From Agromyces kandeliae (GTDB taxonomy: Bacteria > Actinomycetota > Actinomycetes > Actinomycetales > Microbacteriaceae): DNA of 64,000 bases. Positions 44,453 through 58,546 of this stretch are shown here, piece after piece. Both the position numbers and the translations under genes were made by a program. Under the pieces are notes generated by a model. That model was not told the origin of the DNA, made no database searches, and was given only the letters and a program-made list of their open reading frames with translations. Location: positions 1 through 64,000 of the forward strand of contig NZ_WKJD01000008.1 in NCBI RefSeq assembly GCF_009674665.1. Reading direction: 5' to 3'. The stretch's first letter is position 1, and each line of letters starts with the position of its first letter.

Positions 44453-45261
44453 CCGCCGCCACCGACGAGCGCTGGTTCGTCGCCCTCGACGTCGACGGCA
44501 CCATCATGCACGAGGACGAGTCGATCGACCCCGTGGTCGTGGAGGCCGTCGGAGCGGCCGCCGATCGCGGACATCTCGTGACGCTCGCGACCGGGCGCTC
44601 CTGGTCGACCACCCGGCCCGTGCTCGAGCACCTCGGGCTCGAGCCCGAGTACGTCGTGACCGCGAACGGCGCGATCACGATGCGCCGCGACCCGTCCTCG
44701 CCCGACGGGTGGTCGCAGGCGCACGTCGAGACGTTCGACCCGACCGACGTGCTCATGCGCATCCGCGACGAGCTTCCCGGCGGGCGATTCCTCGTCGAGC
44801 TCGCCGACGGGTACCGGCTGTTCACGCGGGGCATGTCCGACTGGAACCTCGAACGCGCACGGGAGGTGGAGTTCGAGGGGCTGCTCGGCCAGCCCGCGAC
44901 CCGTGTCGTCGCGACCTCGGTCGATCACGACCTCGACGAGTTCTTCGGCCTGGTCGAGCGGATGGGCCTGCACCACGTCAGCTACGCGATCGGGTGGACC
45001 GCATGGCTCGACATCGCTCCGGACGGCGTGAACAAGGCCACCGCGCTGGAGCGGGTGCGCGGTTGGCTCGGGGTGCCGCTGCGTCGCGTGATCGCGGTCG
45101 GCGACGGTCGCAACGACATCGAGATGTTCCACTGGGCGGGCGCCGCGGGCCGTGCCGTCGCGATGGGCCAGGCGCCGGCCGAGGTCGTCGCGGCGGCGCA
45201 CGAGCGCGCCGGACGGATCGAGGAGGCGGGCCTGGCGGCCGTCCTCGACTCGCTGCCCTGA
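44449..45261 (+). CDS. HAD-superfamily hydrolase, Cof type
   Basis: The 270-residue protein has the HAD motifs: DVDGTI at residues 14-19 with both catalytic Asp residues, TLATGRS, a Cof-type cap, NKATAL with the conserved Lys, and [11 protein letters not shown]. It is a cytoplasmic phosphatase, likely for sugar phosphates or cofactors. It is coupled to serS by an ATGA overlap (44449-44452), a pairing also seen in other actinobacteria. Confidence 0.9.
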   Translation: MTAATDERWFVALDVDGTIMHEDESIDPVVVEAVGAAADRGHLVTLATGRSWSTTRPVLEHLGLEPEYVVTANGAITMRRDPSSPDGWSQAHVETFDPTDVLMRIRDELPGGRFLVELADGYRLFTRGMSDWNLERAREVEFEGLLGQPATRVVATSVDHDLDEFFGLVERMGLHHVSYAIGWTAWLDIAPDGVNKATALERVRGWLGVPLRRVIAVGDGRNDIEMFHWAGAAGRAVAMGQAPAEVVAAAHERAGRIEEAGLAAVLDSLP

Positions 45262-45353
45262 GGTCCGCCCGCGATCGGCAGGGGCCGACCCGCGGGACCA
45301 CGTTCCCGCCCTGACCGGGGAAGTCGTGGTTAGGATCGCGATCGGGGGCATGC

Positions 45354-46772
45354 GTGAGCGACCTGATCGACGCACCGCAGGGCGACACGCCGACGGACGA
45401 CGACGGCGTGTCGGACGGGCATGTCCGCCTGCCCGCGGTCATCCCGCCGCCCGCGCCGCCCGCGCCCCGGCTCCCGCCCGTGCTGATGGAGGCGACGGTG
45501 CCGCCCGCCCACCACGGACGGCTCCCTCGGCGCGGCGCAGGCCGCGCGCTGGCGAAGGGCGTCGGGGCGATGCTCGCCGTGGCGCTCGTCGCCTCCGGTG
45601 CGATCGCCGCCTACGCGGTGAGCTCGATCGTGACGCCGGTCGCGGCGAAGCCGAGCGTGAAGTTCGAGAGCGAGCAGGTGCTCGAGAGCGTGCCCGACAT
45701 CGGGGCGATGGAGGGCGGCCTCAACTTCCTGCTCGTCGGGAGCGACAAGCGGCCCGCGAGCGGCGCCTTCGGCGACCCGGACATCGAGTCGGGCGTGCTC
45801 AACGACGTGACGATGCTCCTGCACATCTCGCAGGACCACTCGCACGCCGAGGTCGTGAGCTTCCCGCGCGACCTGCTCGTCGACGTCCCCGAGTGCCCGG
45901 ACCCCGAGGATCCTGAGGGCTTCGGCTACTCGGCCCGGTACGGCGTCAAGATCAACACGATCCTGAACGACGGCGGGATGGGCTGCATCGCCAAGACCCT
46001 CGAGCAGATGCTCGGCATCACGATCCCCGTCGGCGGCGTGGTCGAGTTCGACGGCGTCGCCGCGCTCTCCGAGGCCGTCGGCGGCGTCGAGGTGTGCGTG
46101 GTGGACCCGATCGACGACGCGTACACCGGGCTCGTGCTCGACCCGGGCTCGCACGTCATCAAGGGGTACGAGGCGCTCGCGTTCCTCCGCACCCGGCACG
46201 CGGTGGGCGACGGCAGCGACCTGGCCCGCATCTCCAGCCAGCAGACGTTCCTCGCCTCGCTCGCGCGCACGTTGCAGTCGGCTGGCACGCTCGGCGACCC
46301 GGTGAAGCTCTACGGCATCGCGCGCGCCGTCGTGACGAACATGACGCTCTCCTCGGGGCTGCAGGACCTCTGGCGCCTCGTCTCGGTCGCACGCGCCCTG
46401 CAGTCGACCGACCTCGACCGGATCGCCTTCATCCAGTACCCGACCGTGTACACGGACGACCTCAGCGCGGTCGTCCCCGCGGCATCCGCGAGCGTCGTGG
46501 CATCCGCACTGCAGCAGGACATCGCCGTGCAGTTCGACCCGACCGCGACGGATGGCACCCCGTTCGGGACGGTCGATCCGAACGCGACGGACGACCCGGC
46601 CGAGGAACCCGTCGGCGAGCCGTCCGCCACGCCCGAGGCGGGCGACCCGGCCGCACCCTCGGGGACGGCGACACCGGCGCCGAGCCCGGAGCCGACGACC
46701 GAGGCGCTCCCCGGCGACGTGAGCGGGCAGACCGCGGCGGACGTGCGCTGCGCCGCGGCGAATACGGGCTGA
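45354..46772 (+). CDS. LytR-CpsA-Psr (LCP) wall-polymer ligase 1
   Basis: The 472-residue membrane protein has a Pro-rich cytoplasmic N-terminus, one helix (about 70-92), and an extracellular LCP domain (about 120-350) with LLVGSDKR, VVSFPRDLLVDVP, INTILNDGG and FLRTRHAVGDGSDLARISSQQ, whose Arg and Asp residues bind the pyrophosphate of lipid-linked glycans. LCP enzymes transfer anionic or neutral glycans to peptidoglycan. A Thr/Pro-rich tail follows. The start is GTG 45354; a -10-like TAGGAT lies at 45331-45336 with GGGGGC before the start. A close paralogue follows after a tRNA gene. Confidence 0.9.
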   Translation: MSDLIDAPQGDTPTDDDGVSDGHVRLPAVIPPPAPPAPRLPPVLMEATVPPAHHGRLPRRGAGRALAKGVGAMLAVALVASGAIAAYAVSSIVTPVAAKPSVKFESEQVLESVPDIGAMEGGLNFLLVGSDKRPASGAFGDPDIESGVLNDVTMLLHISQDHSHAEVVSFPRDLLVDVPECPDPEDPEGFGYSARYGVKINTILNDGGMGCIAKTLEQMLGITIPVGGVVEFDGVAALSEAVGGVEVCVVDPIDDAYTGLVLDPGSHVIKGYEALAFLRTRHAVGDGSDLARISSQQTFLASLARTLQSAGTLGDPVKLYGIARAVVTNMTLSSGLQDLWRLVSVARALQSTDLDRIAFIQYPTVYTDDLSAVVPAASASVVASALQQDIAVQFDPTATDGTPFGTVDPNATDDPAEEPVGEPSATPEAGDPAAPSGTATPAPSPEPTTEALPGDVSGQTAADVRCAAANTG

Positions 46773-46857
46773 TCCGGCATTTCGCAGGAGCGTCCGTGCG
46801 GGTGGTTCAGCACGCTCACAGCCGCGACGTGGAAACCTGTTGCGAATACGGGTCGGC

Positions 46858-46863
46858 TAGAAT
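46858..46863 (+). promoter_or_regulatory. -10 element of tRNA-Ser(UGA)
   Basis: TAGAAT lies 60 bases upstream of the mature tRNA. No convincing -35 is seen. It fits the TANNNT consensus and sits in the only gene-free stretch upstream of the tRNA. Confidence 0.4.
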
Positions 46864-46923
46864 CAGGGCCTGTCCAGCCCATCGACGTGCCGCGGAGACG
46901 CGGTCCGGCGGCGTGCCGGGCGA

Positions 46924-47008
46924 GGAGGGCTGTCCGAGCGGCCGATGGAGCTGGTCTTGAAAACCAGTGGGCAGCAATGCCTCGTGGGTTCGAATCCCAC
47001 GCCCTCCG
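46924..47008 (+). tRNA. tRNA-Ser (anticodon TGA)
   Basis: An 85-base tRNA folds with acceptor stem GGAGGGC/GCCCTCC, discriminator G, anticodon stem CTGGT/ACCAG around CTTGAAA (anticodon TGA), a long variable arm and a T arm GTGGG-TTCGAAT-CCCAC. The long arm and G73 are serine identity features. It reads UCA and related codons. CCA is not fully encoded. It lies between two LCP paralogues, about 2.5 kb after serS. Confidence 0.97.
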
Positions 47009-47058
47009 CCGAGTACACCACGACCCAGAGACCGACCGAGACCCCGAGAGGAGACCGA

Positions 47059-48366
47059 GTGAGCCGCCCCTCCCCGCAGCAGCCCTCGCGACCCGACGCC
47101 GCCTCGAGCACCCGCCACGGGCGCCTCCGGCGCAACGGTGTCTGGGCAACCGTGACGAAGGCCCTGGCCTCGGTCGTCGCAGTCGTCCTCACGTCGGGGG
47201 CCGCCGTCGCGGCCTACGCGGCGTTCGACCTCGCCGCGACCGCGAAGCCGACGGTCACGCTCGGCAACGAGGAGGTGCTCGACGGCGTGCCCGACGTGGG
47301 TGCCATCGAGGGCGGCGTGAACCTGCTCGTCATCGGCAGCGACAGCCGCGCGGGCCAGGGCACGGGCTTCGGCGACCCCGACGAGGAGACCGCGGTCCTC
47401 AACGACGTGACGATGCTCATGCACATCTCGGAGGACCACTCGCACGTCGAGGTCATCAGCTTCCCCCGCGACATGTTCATCGACGTGCCCGCAGGATGCA
47501 CCGACCCCGAGTCGGGCGACGAGCTCTGGGAGCAGTACGACGTCAAGATCAACACGGTGCTCTCCTACGGCGGCGTGCCGTGCGTCGTGAAGACCGTCGA
47601 GCAGCTCACGGGCGTGACGATCCCGTTCGCGGGCGTCGTGCAGTTCATGGGCGTCGCAGGGCTCTCCGAGGCCGTGGGCGGCGTCGACGTCTGCGTCGCC
47701 GAGCCCATCGAGGACGAGTACACCGGCATGTTCCTCGATGCCGGCACCCACACCCTCGCGGGCATCGACGCGCTCCAGTTCCTCCGCACCCGGCACGGCG
47801 TCGGCGACGGCTCCGACCTCGGCCGCATCTCGAACCAGCAGGTGTTCCTGTCCGCGCTCGCGCGCAAGCTGCAGAGCGACGGCACGTACACCGACCCGGT
47901 GAAGCTCTACGGCATCGCGAAGGCCGCCCTGGCGAACATGCAGCTCTCCGACAGCCTCACCGACCCGACCCGCATGGTCTCGATCGCGAAGGCACTGAAG
48001 GACACCGACCTCTCCAAGATCGCGTTCGTCCAGTACCCGACCGGCTACGTCGACGGCGGGGTGGCGCCCACCGAGTCGGCCGAGGTGGTCAACCTCGCAC
48101 TGCAGAACGACACGCCGGTCGCGTTCGACCCGAACGCGGGTGCGGAATCGACGTTCACCTCGACCGGTGACCCGAGCGCGACGCCGGGCGAGCAGCCCGT
48201 CGCCGAGACGCCGACGGAGGAGACTCCCGCCGAGGAGCCCGCGACCGACGCTCCCGCCGAGACGACGGCCCCCGAGCCGACGCAGCAGGCGCTGCCGAGC
48301 GACGTCACGGGTCAGACCGCCGCCGAGACCCGCTGCTCGGCCGGCCGCACGCTCGCCGACCAGTAG
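47059..48366 (+). CDS. LytR-CpsA-Psr (LCP) wall-polymer ligase 2
   Basis: The 435-residue paralogue of the protein encoded at 45354 has a short basic cytoplasmic part, one helix (about 35-62), an LCP domain with LLVIGSDSR, VISFPRDMFIDVP and FLRTRHGVGDGSDLGRISNQQ, and a Thr/Glu/Pro-rich tail ending in a Cys-containing QTAAETRCS motif shared with its paralogue (QTAADVRCA). It likely attaches glycan to peptidoglycan. GTG 47059 is chosen because GAGAGGAG lies just upstream and an earlier ATG would start inside the tRNA. Confidence 0.9.
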   Translation: MSRPSPQQPSRPDAASSTRHGRLRRNGVWATVTKALASVVAVVLTSGAAVAAYAAFDLAATAKPTVTLGNEEVLDGVPDVGAIEGGVNLLVIGSDSRAGQGTGFGDPDEETAVLNDVTMLMHISEDHSHVEVISFPRDMFIDVPAGCTDPESGDELWEQYDVKINTVLSYGGVPCVVKTVEQLTGVTIPFAGVVQFMGVAGLSEAVGGVDVCVAEPIEDEYTGMFLDAGTHTLAGIDALQFLRTRHGVGDGSDLGRISNQQVFLSALARKLQSDGTYTDPVKLYGIAKAALANMQLSDSLTDPTRMVSIAKALKDTDLSKIAFVQYPTGYVDGGVAPTESAEVVNLALQNDTPVAFDPNAGAESTFTSTGDPSATPGEQPVAETPTEETPAEEPATDAPAETTAPEPTQQALPSDVTGQTAAETRCSAGRTLADQ

Positions 48367-48431
48367 CCCGTCGCGCACCGCGCACCGCGGCACCGGGATC
48401 GGCCGAATCGTGTTTTCGGCGGGATGCCGGT

Positions 48432-48437
48432 TATGAT
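48432..48437 (+). promoter_or_regulatory. -10 element of tRNA-Ser(GCU)
   Basis: TATGAT, one base from the TATAAT consensus, lies 31 bases upstream of the mature tRNA. The -35 region is weak. Confidence 0.5.
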
Positions 48438-48468
48438 GGCAGTCGCGTTCGCCTTCGGGCGTTCACGA

Positions 48469-48557
48469 GGAGACGTCGCATAGTCCGGTCGAGTGCACCA
48501 CCCTGCTAAGGTGGAGTCCCCGTAAGGGGACCGCGGGTTCAAATCCCGCCGTCTCCG
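48469..48557 (+). tRNA. tRNA-Ser (anticodon GCT)
   Basis: An 89-base tRNA with acceptor stem GGAGACG/CGTCTCC, discriminator G, anticodon stem CCACC/GGTGG around CTGCTAA (anticodon GCT), a long variable arm with CCCC/GGGG pairing, and T arm GCGGG-TTCAAAT-CCCGC. It reads AGC and AGU codons. Confidence 0.97.
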
Positions 48558-48574
48558 CTCAGAGAACACCGGTG

Positions 48575-48599
48575 ACGGCCGCGAGCATCGCGGCCGTTT
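48575..48599 (+). terminator. Rho-independent terminator after tRNA-Ser(GCU)
   Basis: ACGGCCGCG (48575-48583) pairs with CGCGGCCGT (48589-48597) across the loop AGCAT, and the stem runs into TTT. It lies 18 bases after the tRNA. Confidence 0.8.
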
Positions 48600-48709
48600 C
48601 GCATGTCCGCGCTGCGTGCTGTTACGCCGTGGGACGCGGCCGCCGGGCGGCACGTGCCGTGCCGGATAGCGTCGAACGGGTCCGTGCACCGATCAGTGGA
48701 GCCGCCCGC

Positions 48710-50761
48710 ATGTCGCATCCCGCACCTCCGACCGCGCCCGACGAGACCGCCGGCGGAGCGGTCGAGCGCCGCAGCCCGGCGATCACGACCCTCGCAGCCG
48801 AGGCCGCGGCGATCCCGCCGCCGCCGGCGTTCGCGGCACAGGCCAACGTCGACGCCGGATTCGTCGAGTCGGCCCGACGCGACCCGATCGCGTTCTGGGC
48901 TCGCGAGGCCGAGCGCCTCGACTGGGCGACGCCGTGGCACACGGCGCACGAGTGGCGGCCGACGGATGCCGCGGGGCAGGAGGTGCCCGAGGCGACCTGG
49001 TTCGCGGGCGGCCGGCTGAACGCCGCGGTGAACTGCGTCGACCGTCATGTCGCGGCGGGCCACGGCGACAGGGTCGCGTTCCACTTCGAGGGCGAGCGCG
49101 GCGATCGGCGCACCGTGACGTACGGCGAGTTGGAGCGCGAGGTCGCGCGCGCGGCGAACGCGCTCGCGGCGCTCGGCGTGGGGAAGGGCGACCGCGTCGT
49201 GCTCTACCTCCCCGTGCTCGTCGAGACCGTCGTCGCGACGCTCGCCGTCGCTCGGCTGGGCGCCGTCCACTCGCTCGTGTTCGGCGGGTTCTCGGCCGAG
49301 GCGCTCCGGTTCCGCGTCTCGGACACGGGGGCGAAGGTCGTCGTCACGAGCGACGGCCAGTTCCGGCGCGGCGAGGCGGTCGCCGTGAAGGCCGCGGTCG
49401 ACGAGGCCGTCGACGGCCTCGAGCACGTCGAGCACGTGCTCGTCGTGCGCCGGACGGGCGATGAGACGCCCGGCATCCCGTGGACTCCGGGCCGCGACGT
49501 CTGGTGGCACGACGCGGTCGACGCGGCATCCGCCCATCACGAGGCGGAGGCGTTCGACGCCGAGACGCCGCTCTTCATCATCTACACCTCGGGCACGACG
49601 GGCCGCCCGAAGGGCCTCGTGCACACGACCGGCGGCTACCTCACCCACGTCGCGAGCACCTTCCACTCGGTGTTCGACGCGAAGCACGACGACGTCTACT
49701 GGTGCACGGCCGACCTGGCGTGGGTCACGGCGCACAGCTACGTGCTCTACGGGCCGCTCGCGAACGGCATCACGAGCGTGATCTTCGAGGGCACGCCGAA
49801 CACGCCGCACCCGGGTCGGCACTTCGAGATCATCGAACGATACGGCGTCACCACCTACTACACGGCGCCCACGCTGATCCGGTCGTTCATGGGCTGGTTC
49901 CCGGGCGGGGTGCCGGGCGGGTACGACGTCTCGAGCATCCGGCTGCTCGGTTCGGTGGGCGAGGCGATCAACCCGGCAGCCTGGGAGTGGTTCCGCCGGG
50001 AGGTCGGCGGCGGCACCGCGCCGATCGTCGACACGTGGTGGCAGTCCGAGACGGGCGGGGCGGTCATGGCGCCGCTGCCGGGGATCTCGCACCTCAAGCC
50101 CGGGTCGGCGCTGCGCGCCCTTCCGGGGCTCACGACCCGCGTCGTCGACGAGCACGGCGACGAGGTCGCGCGGGGCGAGGGCGGCTACCTCGTGATCGAC
50201 GGCACCTGGCCGGGCATGGCCCGCACGGTCTGGGGCGACCCCGAGCGATACCGCGACTCGTACTGGGCGCGCTTCGCCGATCGCGGCTACTTCTTCTCCG
50301 GCGACGGCGCACGCGTCGACGCCGAGGGCGACATCTGGCTGCTCGGGCGGGTCGACGACGTGATCAACGTCTCGGGTCACCGCCTCTCGACGATCGAGAT
50401 CGAGTCGGCGCTCGTCGGGCACCCGGAGGTCACCGAGGCCGGCGTCGTGGGGGTGAGCGACGCCCGCACCGGCGAGGCGGTCGTCGCGTTCGTCGTCGGC
50501 GACGGCGTGGCCGGGCGTAGCGAGGGCGGCACGGATGCCTCGGCACGGGCCGCGGCGCTGCGGGCGCATGTCGCGGCGGCGATCGGGCCGATCGCGAAGC
50601 CCCGCGACATCCACTTCGTCCCCGACCTTCCGAAGACGCGATCGGGGAAGATCATGCGGCGCCTGCTCGTCGACCTCGCCGAGGGGCGCCCGTTGGGCGA
50701 CACCACCTCGCTGCAGGACCCCGCGGTGCCTGCCCGGATCGGCTCGCTGATCGGGGGCTGA
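48710..50761 (+). CDS. acsA: Acetyl-CoA synthetase
   Basis: The 683-residue adenylate-forming enzyme makes acetyl-CoA from acetate, ATP and CoA. Landmarks are the P-loop YTSGTTGRPKG, the acetate-pocket region VDTWWQSETGG with the conserved Trp, the hinge GRVDDVINVSGHR, and the C-terminal catalytic Lys in TRSGKIMRR, which is usually controlled by acetylation. About 35 N-terminal residues are Ala/Pro-rich. ATG 48710 has GTGGAG ten bases upstream. Other short-chain acyl-CoA synthetases are possible, but the acetate-pocket Trp favours acetate. Confidence 0.92.
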   Translation: MSHPAPPTAPDETAGGAVERRSPAITTLAAEAAAIPPPPAFAAQANVDAGFVESARRDPIAFWAREAERLDWATPWHTAHEWRPTDAAGQEVPEATWFAGGRLNAAVNCVDRHVAAGHGDRVAFHFEGERGDRRTVTYGELEREVARAANALAALGVGKGDRVVLYLPVLVETVVATLAVARLGAVHSLVFGGFSAEALRFRVSDTGAKVVVTSDGQFRRGEAVAVKAAVDEAVDGLEHVEHVLVVRRTGDETPGIPWTPGRDVWWHDAVDAASAHHEAEAFDAETPLFIIYTSGTTGRPKGLVHTTGGYLTHVASTFHSVFDAKHDDVYWCTADLAWVTAHSYVLYGPLANGITSVIFEGTPNTPHPGRHFEIIERYGVTTYYTAPTLIRSFMGWFPGGVPGGYDVSSIRLLGSVGEAINPAAWEWFRREVGGGTAPIVDTWWQSETGGAVMAPLPGISHLKPGSALRALPGLTTRVVDEHGDEVARGEGGYLVIDGTWPGMARTVWGDPERYRDSYWARFADRGYFFSGDGARVDAEGDIWLLGRVDDVINVSGHRLSTIEIESALVGHPEVTEAGVVGVSDARTGEAVVAFVVGDGVAGRSEGGTDASARAAALRAHVAAAIGPIAKPRDIHFVPDLPKTRSGKIMRRLLVDLAEGRPLGDTTSLQDPAVPARIGSLIGG

Positions 50762-50854
50762 GCCCGTCCGGGGCGCGAGCCCGGGACAGTGGAGGGATGT
50801 CGCCGCCGGGGACTATGCTCCACCTGTTCCACACGAAACAGGGGGAGTTTCAGA

Positions 50855-51322
50855 ATGCGACGTTTCACCATGCCCGCAGCACTGGTCTTCGCCGGTGCGC
50901 TTGCGCTCACGGGCTGCGCGTCCGGCGGCGGCGACACCGCCGCGACCGGTGAGGAGAGCTGCTCGTCGATCTCCGCGCAGGTACGCGACATCTCGAACGG
51001 CGTCCAGAACAACCTCGCCGCGCCGTCTTCGCTCGAGGGGCTCCAGGACTACCTGGGCGAGGCGTCGGAGCGGACCGACGCGCTCATCGAGGAAGCCGGT
51101 GACAGCGACGCGCTGATCGACGCGCTCGGGGGTTTCCAGACCGCGCTGAACGAGGTGTCGACGTACGCCGACGGCCTCGCCGAGGTGCCCTCCGAGGAGG
51201 ACCCGTCGGCGATGACCATCGAGCAGGACCCCGACGAGCTCGCCTCGGAGCAGGCTGCGCTGCAGGAGGCGTCGGCCGCGGTCGCCGCGTCCTGCGACAC
51301 GGACTCCGACTCCGACGAGTAA
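50855..51322 (+). CDS. Small lipoprotein, function unknown
   Basis: The 155-residue precursor has a lipoprotein signal with lipobox LTGC (Cys21). The mature part is small, helical and very acidic, with two further cysteines that may pair and a Asp/Ser-rich end. GGGGGAG precedes ATG 50855, and TATGCT (50813-50818) is a plausible -10. I do not recognise a family. A strong hairpin terminator follows, so it is transcribed alone. Confidence 0.82.
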   Translation: MRRFTMPAALVFAGALALTGCASGGGDTAATGEESCSSISAQVRDISNGVQNNLAAPSSLEGLQDYLGEASERTDALIEEAGDSDALIDALGGFQTALNEVSTYADGLAEVPSEEDPSAMTIEQDPDELASEQAALQEASAAVAASCDTDSDSDE

Positions 51323-51347
51323 GGGCCGACCGGAGCGGGATCGCTCC

Positions 51348-51388
51348 ATGACGGCCGGGACGCGGCGTGAACCCGTCCCGGCCGTCAT
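51348..51388 (+). terminator. Terminator hairpin after the small lipoprotein gene
   Basis: ATGACGGCCGGGACG (51348-51362) pairs perfectly with CGTCCCGGCCGTCAT (51374-51388) around an 11-base loop. A smaller hairpin, GGAGCG/CGCTCC (51332-51337 and 51342-51347), abuts it. No T-run follows. Confidence 0.8.
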
Positions 51389-51499
51389 CGCGCCGGCCGG
51401 CTCCCGACGCACCGGGCGGGTGGCGTCGATGACGTCGTCGGATGCGGGCCCGAAACATCCGCCCCCTACGATGGCCGGAGGCTCACCGTTGGGGGATGC

Positions 51500-56210
<4,711 letters not shown>

Positions 56211-56214
<4 letters not shown>

Positions 56215-57977
56215 CGCTCGAGCTCTGGGCCCCGAATCCGACCCGGGTCGCGCTGCGGCGACCGGGCCGCCCCGACCTGCCGATGGATCGCGACGAGCGG
56301 GGCCGATGGCACGCCGACGTCGAGCTGGCGCCCGGCGACGAGTACGGCTTCGTACTGGACGACGACCACCGGGCGCTGCCCGACCCGCGCTCGCTGCGCC
56401 AGCCGCTCGGCGTCCACGAGCCGAGTGCGGCGTTCGACCTCGGCGCGCACGAGTGGGCGGACGCCGACTGGACGGGCCGCCAACTCGCGGGCGGCACCGT
56501 GTACGAGCTGCACGTCGGGACGTACACCCCCGACGGCACGCTCGACTCCGCGGTCGAGCGCCTCGACCACCTCGTGGACCTCGGCATCGACTTCGTCGAG
56601 CTGCTGCCCGTCAACGCGTTCAACGGCACGCACAACTGGGGCTACGACGGCGTGCTCTGGTACGCCGTGCACGAGGGCTACGGGGGCCCCGCCGCGTACC
56701 AGCGGTTCGTCGACGCCTGCCACGCGCGCGGCCTCGCGGTCATCCAGGACGTCGTCTACAACCACCTCGGTCCGAGCGGGAACTACCTGCCGAGGTTCGG
56801 CCCGTACCTGCGCACGGCCGAGCGCAACACGTGGGGCGACTCGGTGAACCTCGACGAGCCCGAGGTGCGGCGGTACATCCTCGAGAACGCGATGACGTGG
56901 CTGCGCGACTTCCACGTCGACGGGCTCCGGCTCGATGCGGTGCACGCGCTGCGCGACCGGTCCGAGCGGCACATCCTGCGGGAGCTCGCCGAGCACGCCG
57001 ACGCGCTCTCGGCGCACATCGGCCGACCGCTCACGCTGATCGCCGAGTCCGACCTGAACGACCCGACGCTCATCATGCCGCGCGAGGCGGGCGGCTACGG
57101 CCTCACGGCCCAGTGGAGCGACGACCACCACCACGCGATGCACGTCGCGCTCACGGGCGAGACCGCGGGCTACTACGCCGACTTCGCGCCGCTCGACGCG
57201 CTCGTGAAGACGACCACGCGCGGGTTCTTCCACGACGGCACGTACTCGTCGTTCCGCGGGCGCGACCACGGCCGGCCGATCGATCCGGCCGTGCCCACGT
57301 GGCGGCTCGTCACGTTCGCCCAGGACCACGACCAGGTCGGCAACCGCGCCGCGGGCGACCGGCTCTCGCCCGAGCTCGGCGAGCGCAGGCTCGCCGTCAC
57401 GGCGGTGCTCAACCTGACGACGCCGTTCACGCCGATGCTGTTCATGGGGGAGGAGTGGGGCGCGTCGACGCCCTGGGCGTTCTTCACGTCCCACCCCGAG
57501 CCCGAGCTCGGACGCGCGACCGCGGAGGGCCGGATCGCCGAGTTCGCCCGGATGGGATGGGACGAGGCGCTCGTGCCGGACCCGCAGGACCCCGAGACGT
57601 TCCGGCGCTCGAAGCTCGACTGGTCGGAGCCCGCCGACGCCGGCGGTGCGCACGGGGGACTGCTCGACCTGCATCGCCGCCTCCTCGCGCTCCGCCGAGC
57701 GCGGCCGGAGCTCACCGACCCGTCGTTCGAGCACACGACGGCCTGGGCGGATGACGCGCTCGACCGGTTCCGGATGGATCGCGGCGCCCCGGACGCGCCC
57801 GAACGGGTCGTGGTGCTCGCGAACCTCGGCGCCTCGCCGTGGGCGATCGAGCTCGACGGGCCCGCCGACGTGCTGCTGGCGACCGACCCGGCGCTCGCCG
57901 AGCGCGGTGCGCCCGACCGCATGGTCGAACTCCCGCCCGAGACGGCCGTGATCCTCGCCGTCGCGCACGGATCGTAG
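56211..57977 (+). CDS. treZ: Maltooligosyl trehalose trehalohydrolase
   Basis: The 588-residue GH13 enzyme releases free trehalose from maltooligosyl trehalose. It has a short N-terminal beta domain, then the barrel with [41 protein letters not shown] with the nucleophile Asp, [10 protein letters not shown] with the acid/base Glu, and [12 protein letters not shown], the set typical of TreZ. It is the last gene of the coupled treX-treY-treZ operon, which makes trehalose from glycogen for stress protection. Confidence 0.95.
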
Positions 57978-57986
57978 GCTGGGCGC

Positions 57987-58517
57987 GTGAGCATCCCGCA
58001 GCACCGTGCCGACCTGGTCCGGCAGGCGGTCGACCGCTTCGCCGAGTTCGAGCGCGCGCTCGACGGGCTCGACGGCACCGCGCTCCCCGGTCACGATGAG
58101 CCGATGACGGTTGCCGCCGCGCCCGAGCCGCGCGACCGCGACGCGGTCGACGTGGTCAACCACCTGCACGCCTGGCACGTGCTGCTGCTCGGCTGGCTCG
58201 CCGACGACGCCGCGGGCGAGGTGCCCGCGTATCCGGCCGACGGCTACACGTGGCGCGACCTCGACCGGCTGAACCGCGACCTGCGCGACCGGTATCGCGG
58301 TGAGGGGGATCCCGCCGCCGCCCGGGAACGGCTCCGCGCGAGCCACCTCTCCGCGCTCGCCCGCCTCGACGCGATGACCGACGCCGAGATCTTCACCGAC
58401 GGTCGAGCGTGGCTCGGCGGGGCGAGCCTGGCAGAGCCCGCCCACGAGTGCCTCGGCGGGCACTACGCCTGGGCGCTCGGCGCCATCGCGGGTCCCGCCG
58501 CTCCGACGGTCGCCTGA
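57987..58517 (+). CDS. ClbS/DfsB-family four-helix bundle protein
   Basis: The 176-residue protein resembles the ClbS/DfsB (DUF1706) family: VDVVNHLHAWHVLLLGWL, PADGYTWRDLDRLN and a closing GGHYAWALGAI. ClbS protects E. coli from its own colibactin by hydrolysing the cyclopropane warhead, but most relatives have unknown roles and there is no such cluster here. GTG 57987 is supported by TAGGCT (57975-57980) ending six bases before it. That promoter element lies across the end of treZ, so it is transcribed separately. Confidence 0.75.
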   Translation: MSIPQHRADLVRQAVDRFAEFERALDGLDGTALPGHDEPMTVAAAPEPRDRDAVDVVNHLHAWHVLLLGWLADDAAGEVPAYPADGYTWRDLDRLNRDLRDRYRGEGDPAAARERLRASHLSALARLDAMTDAEIFTDGRAWLGGASLAEPAHECLGGHYAWALGAIAGPAAPTVA

Positions 58518-58546
58518 CGCGAGCGGCACCGCGGGGCGGCGGGCGG

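Noticed and set aside
46759..46852. Two GCGAATACGGG copies around the end of LCP gene 1 as attachment sites
   Set aside because: Only 11 bases, no integrase or mobile genes near the tRNA, and no displaced tRNA end fragment.
46945..47058. ATG start for LCP ligase 2 inside the tRNA-Ser gene
   Set aside because: It would translate tRNA sequence; GTG 47059 has a strong ribosome site and fits the paralogue.
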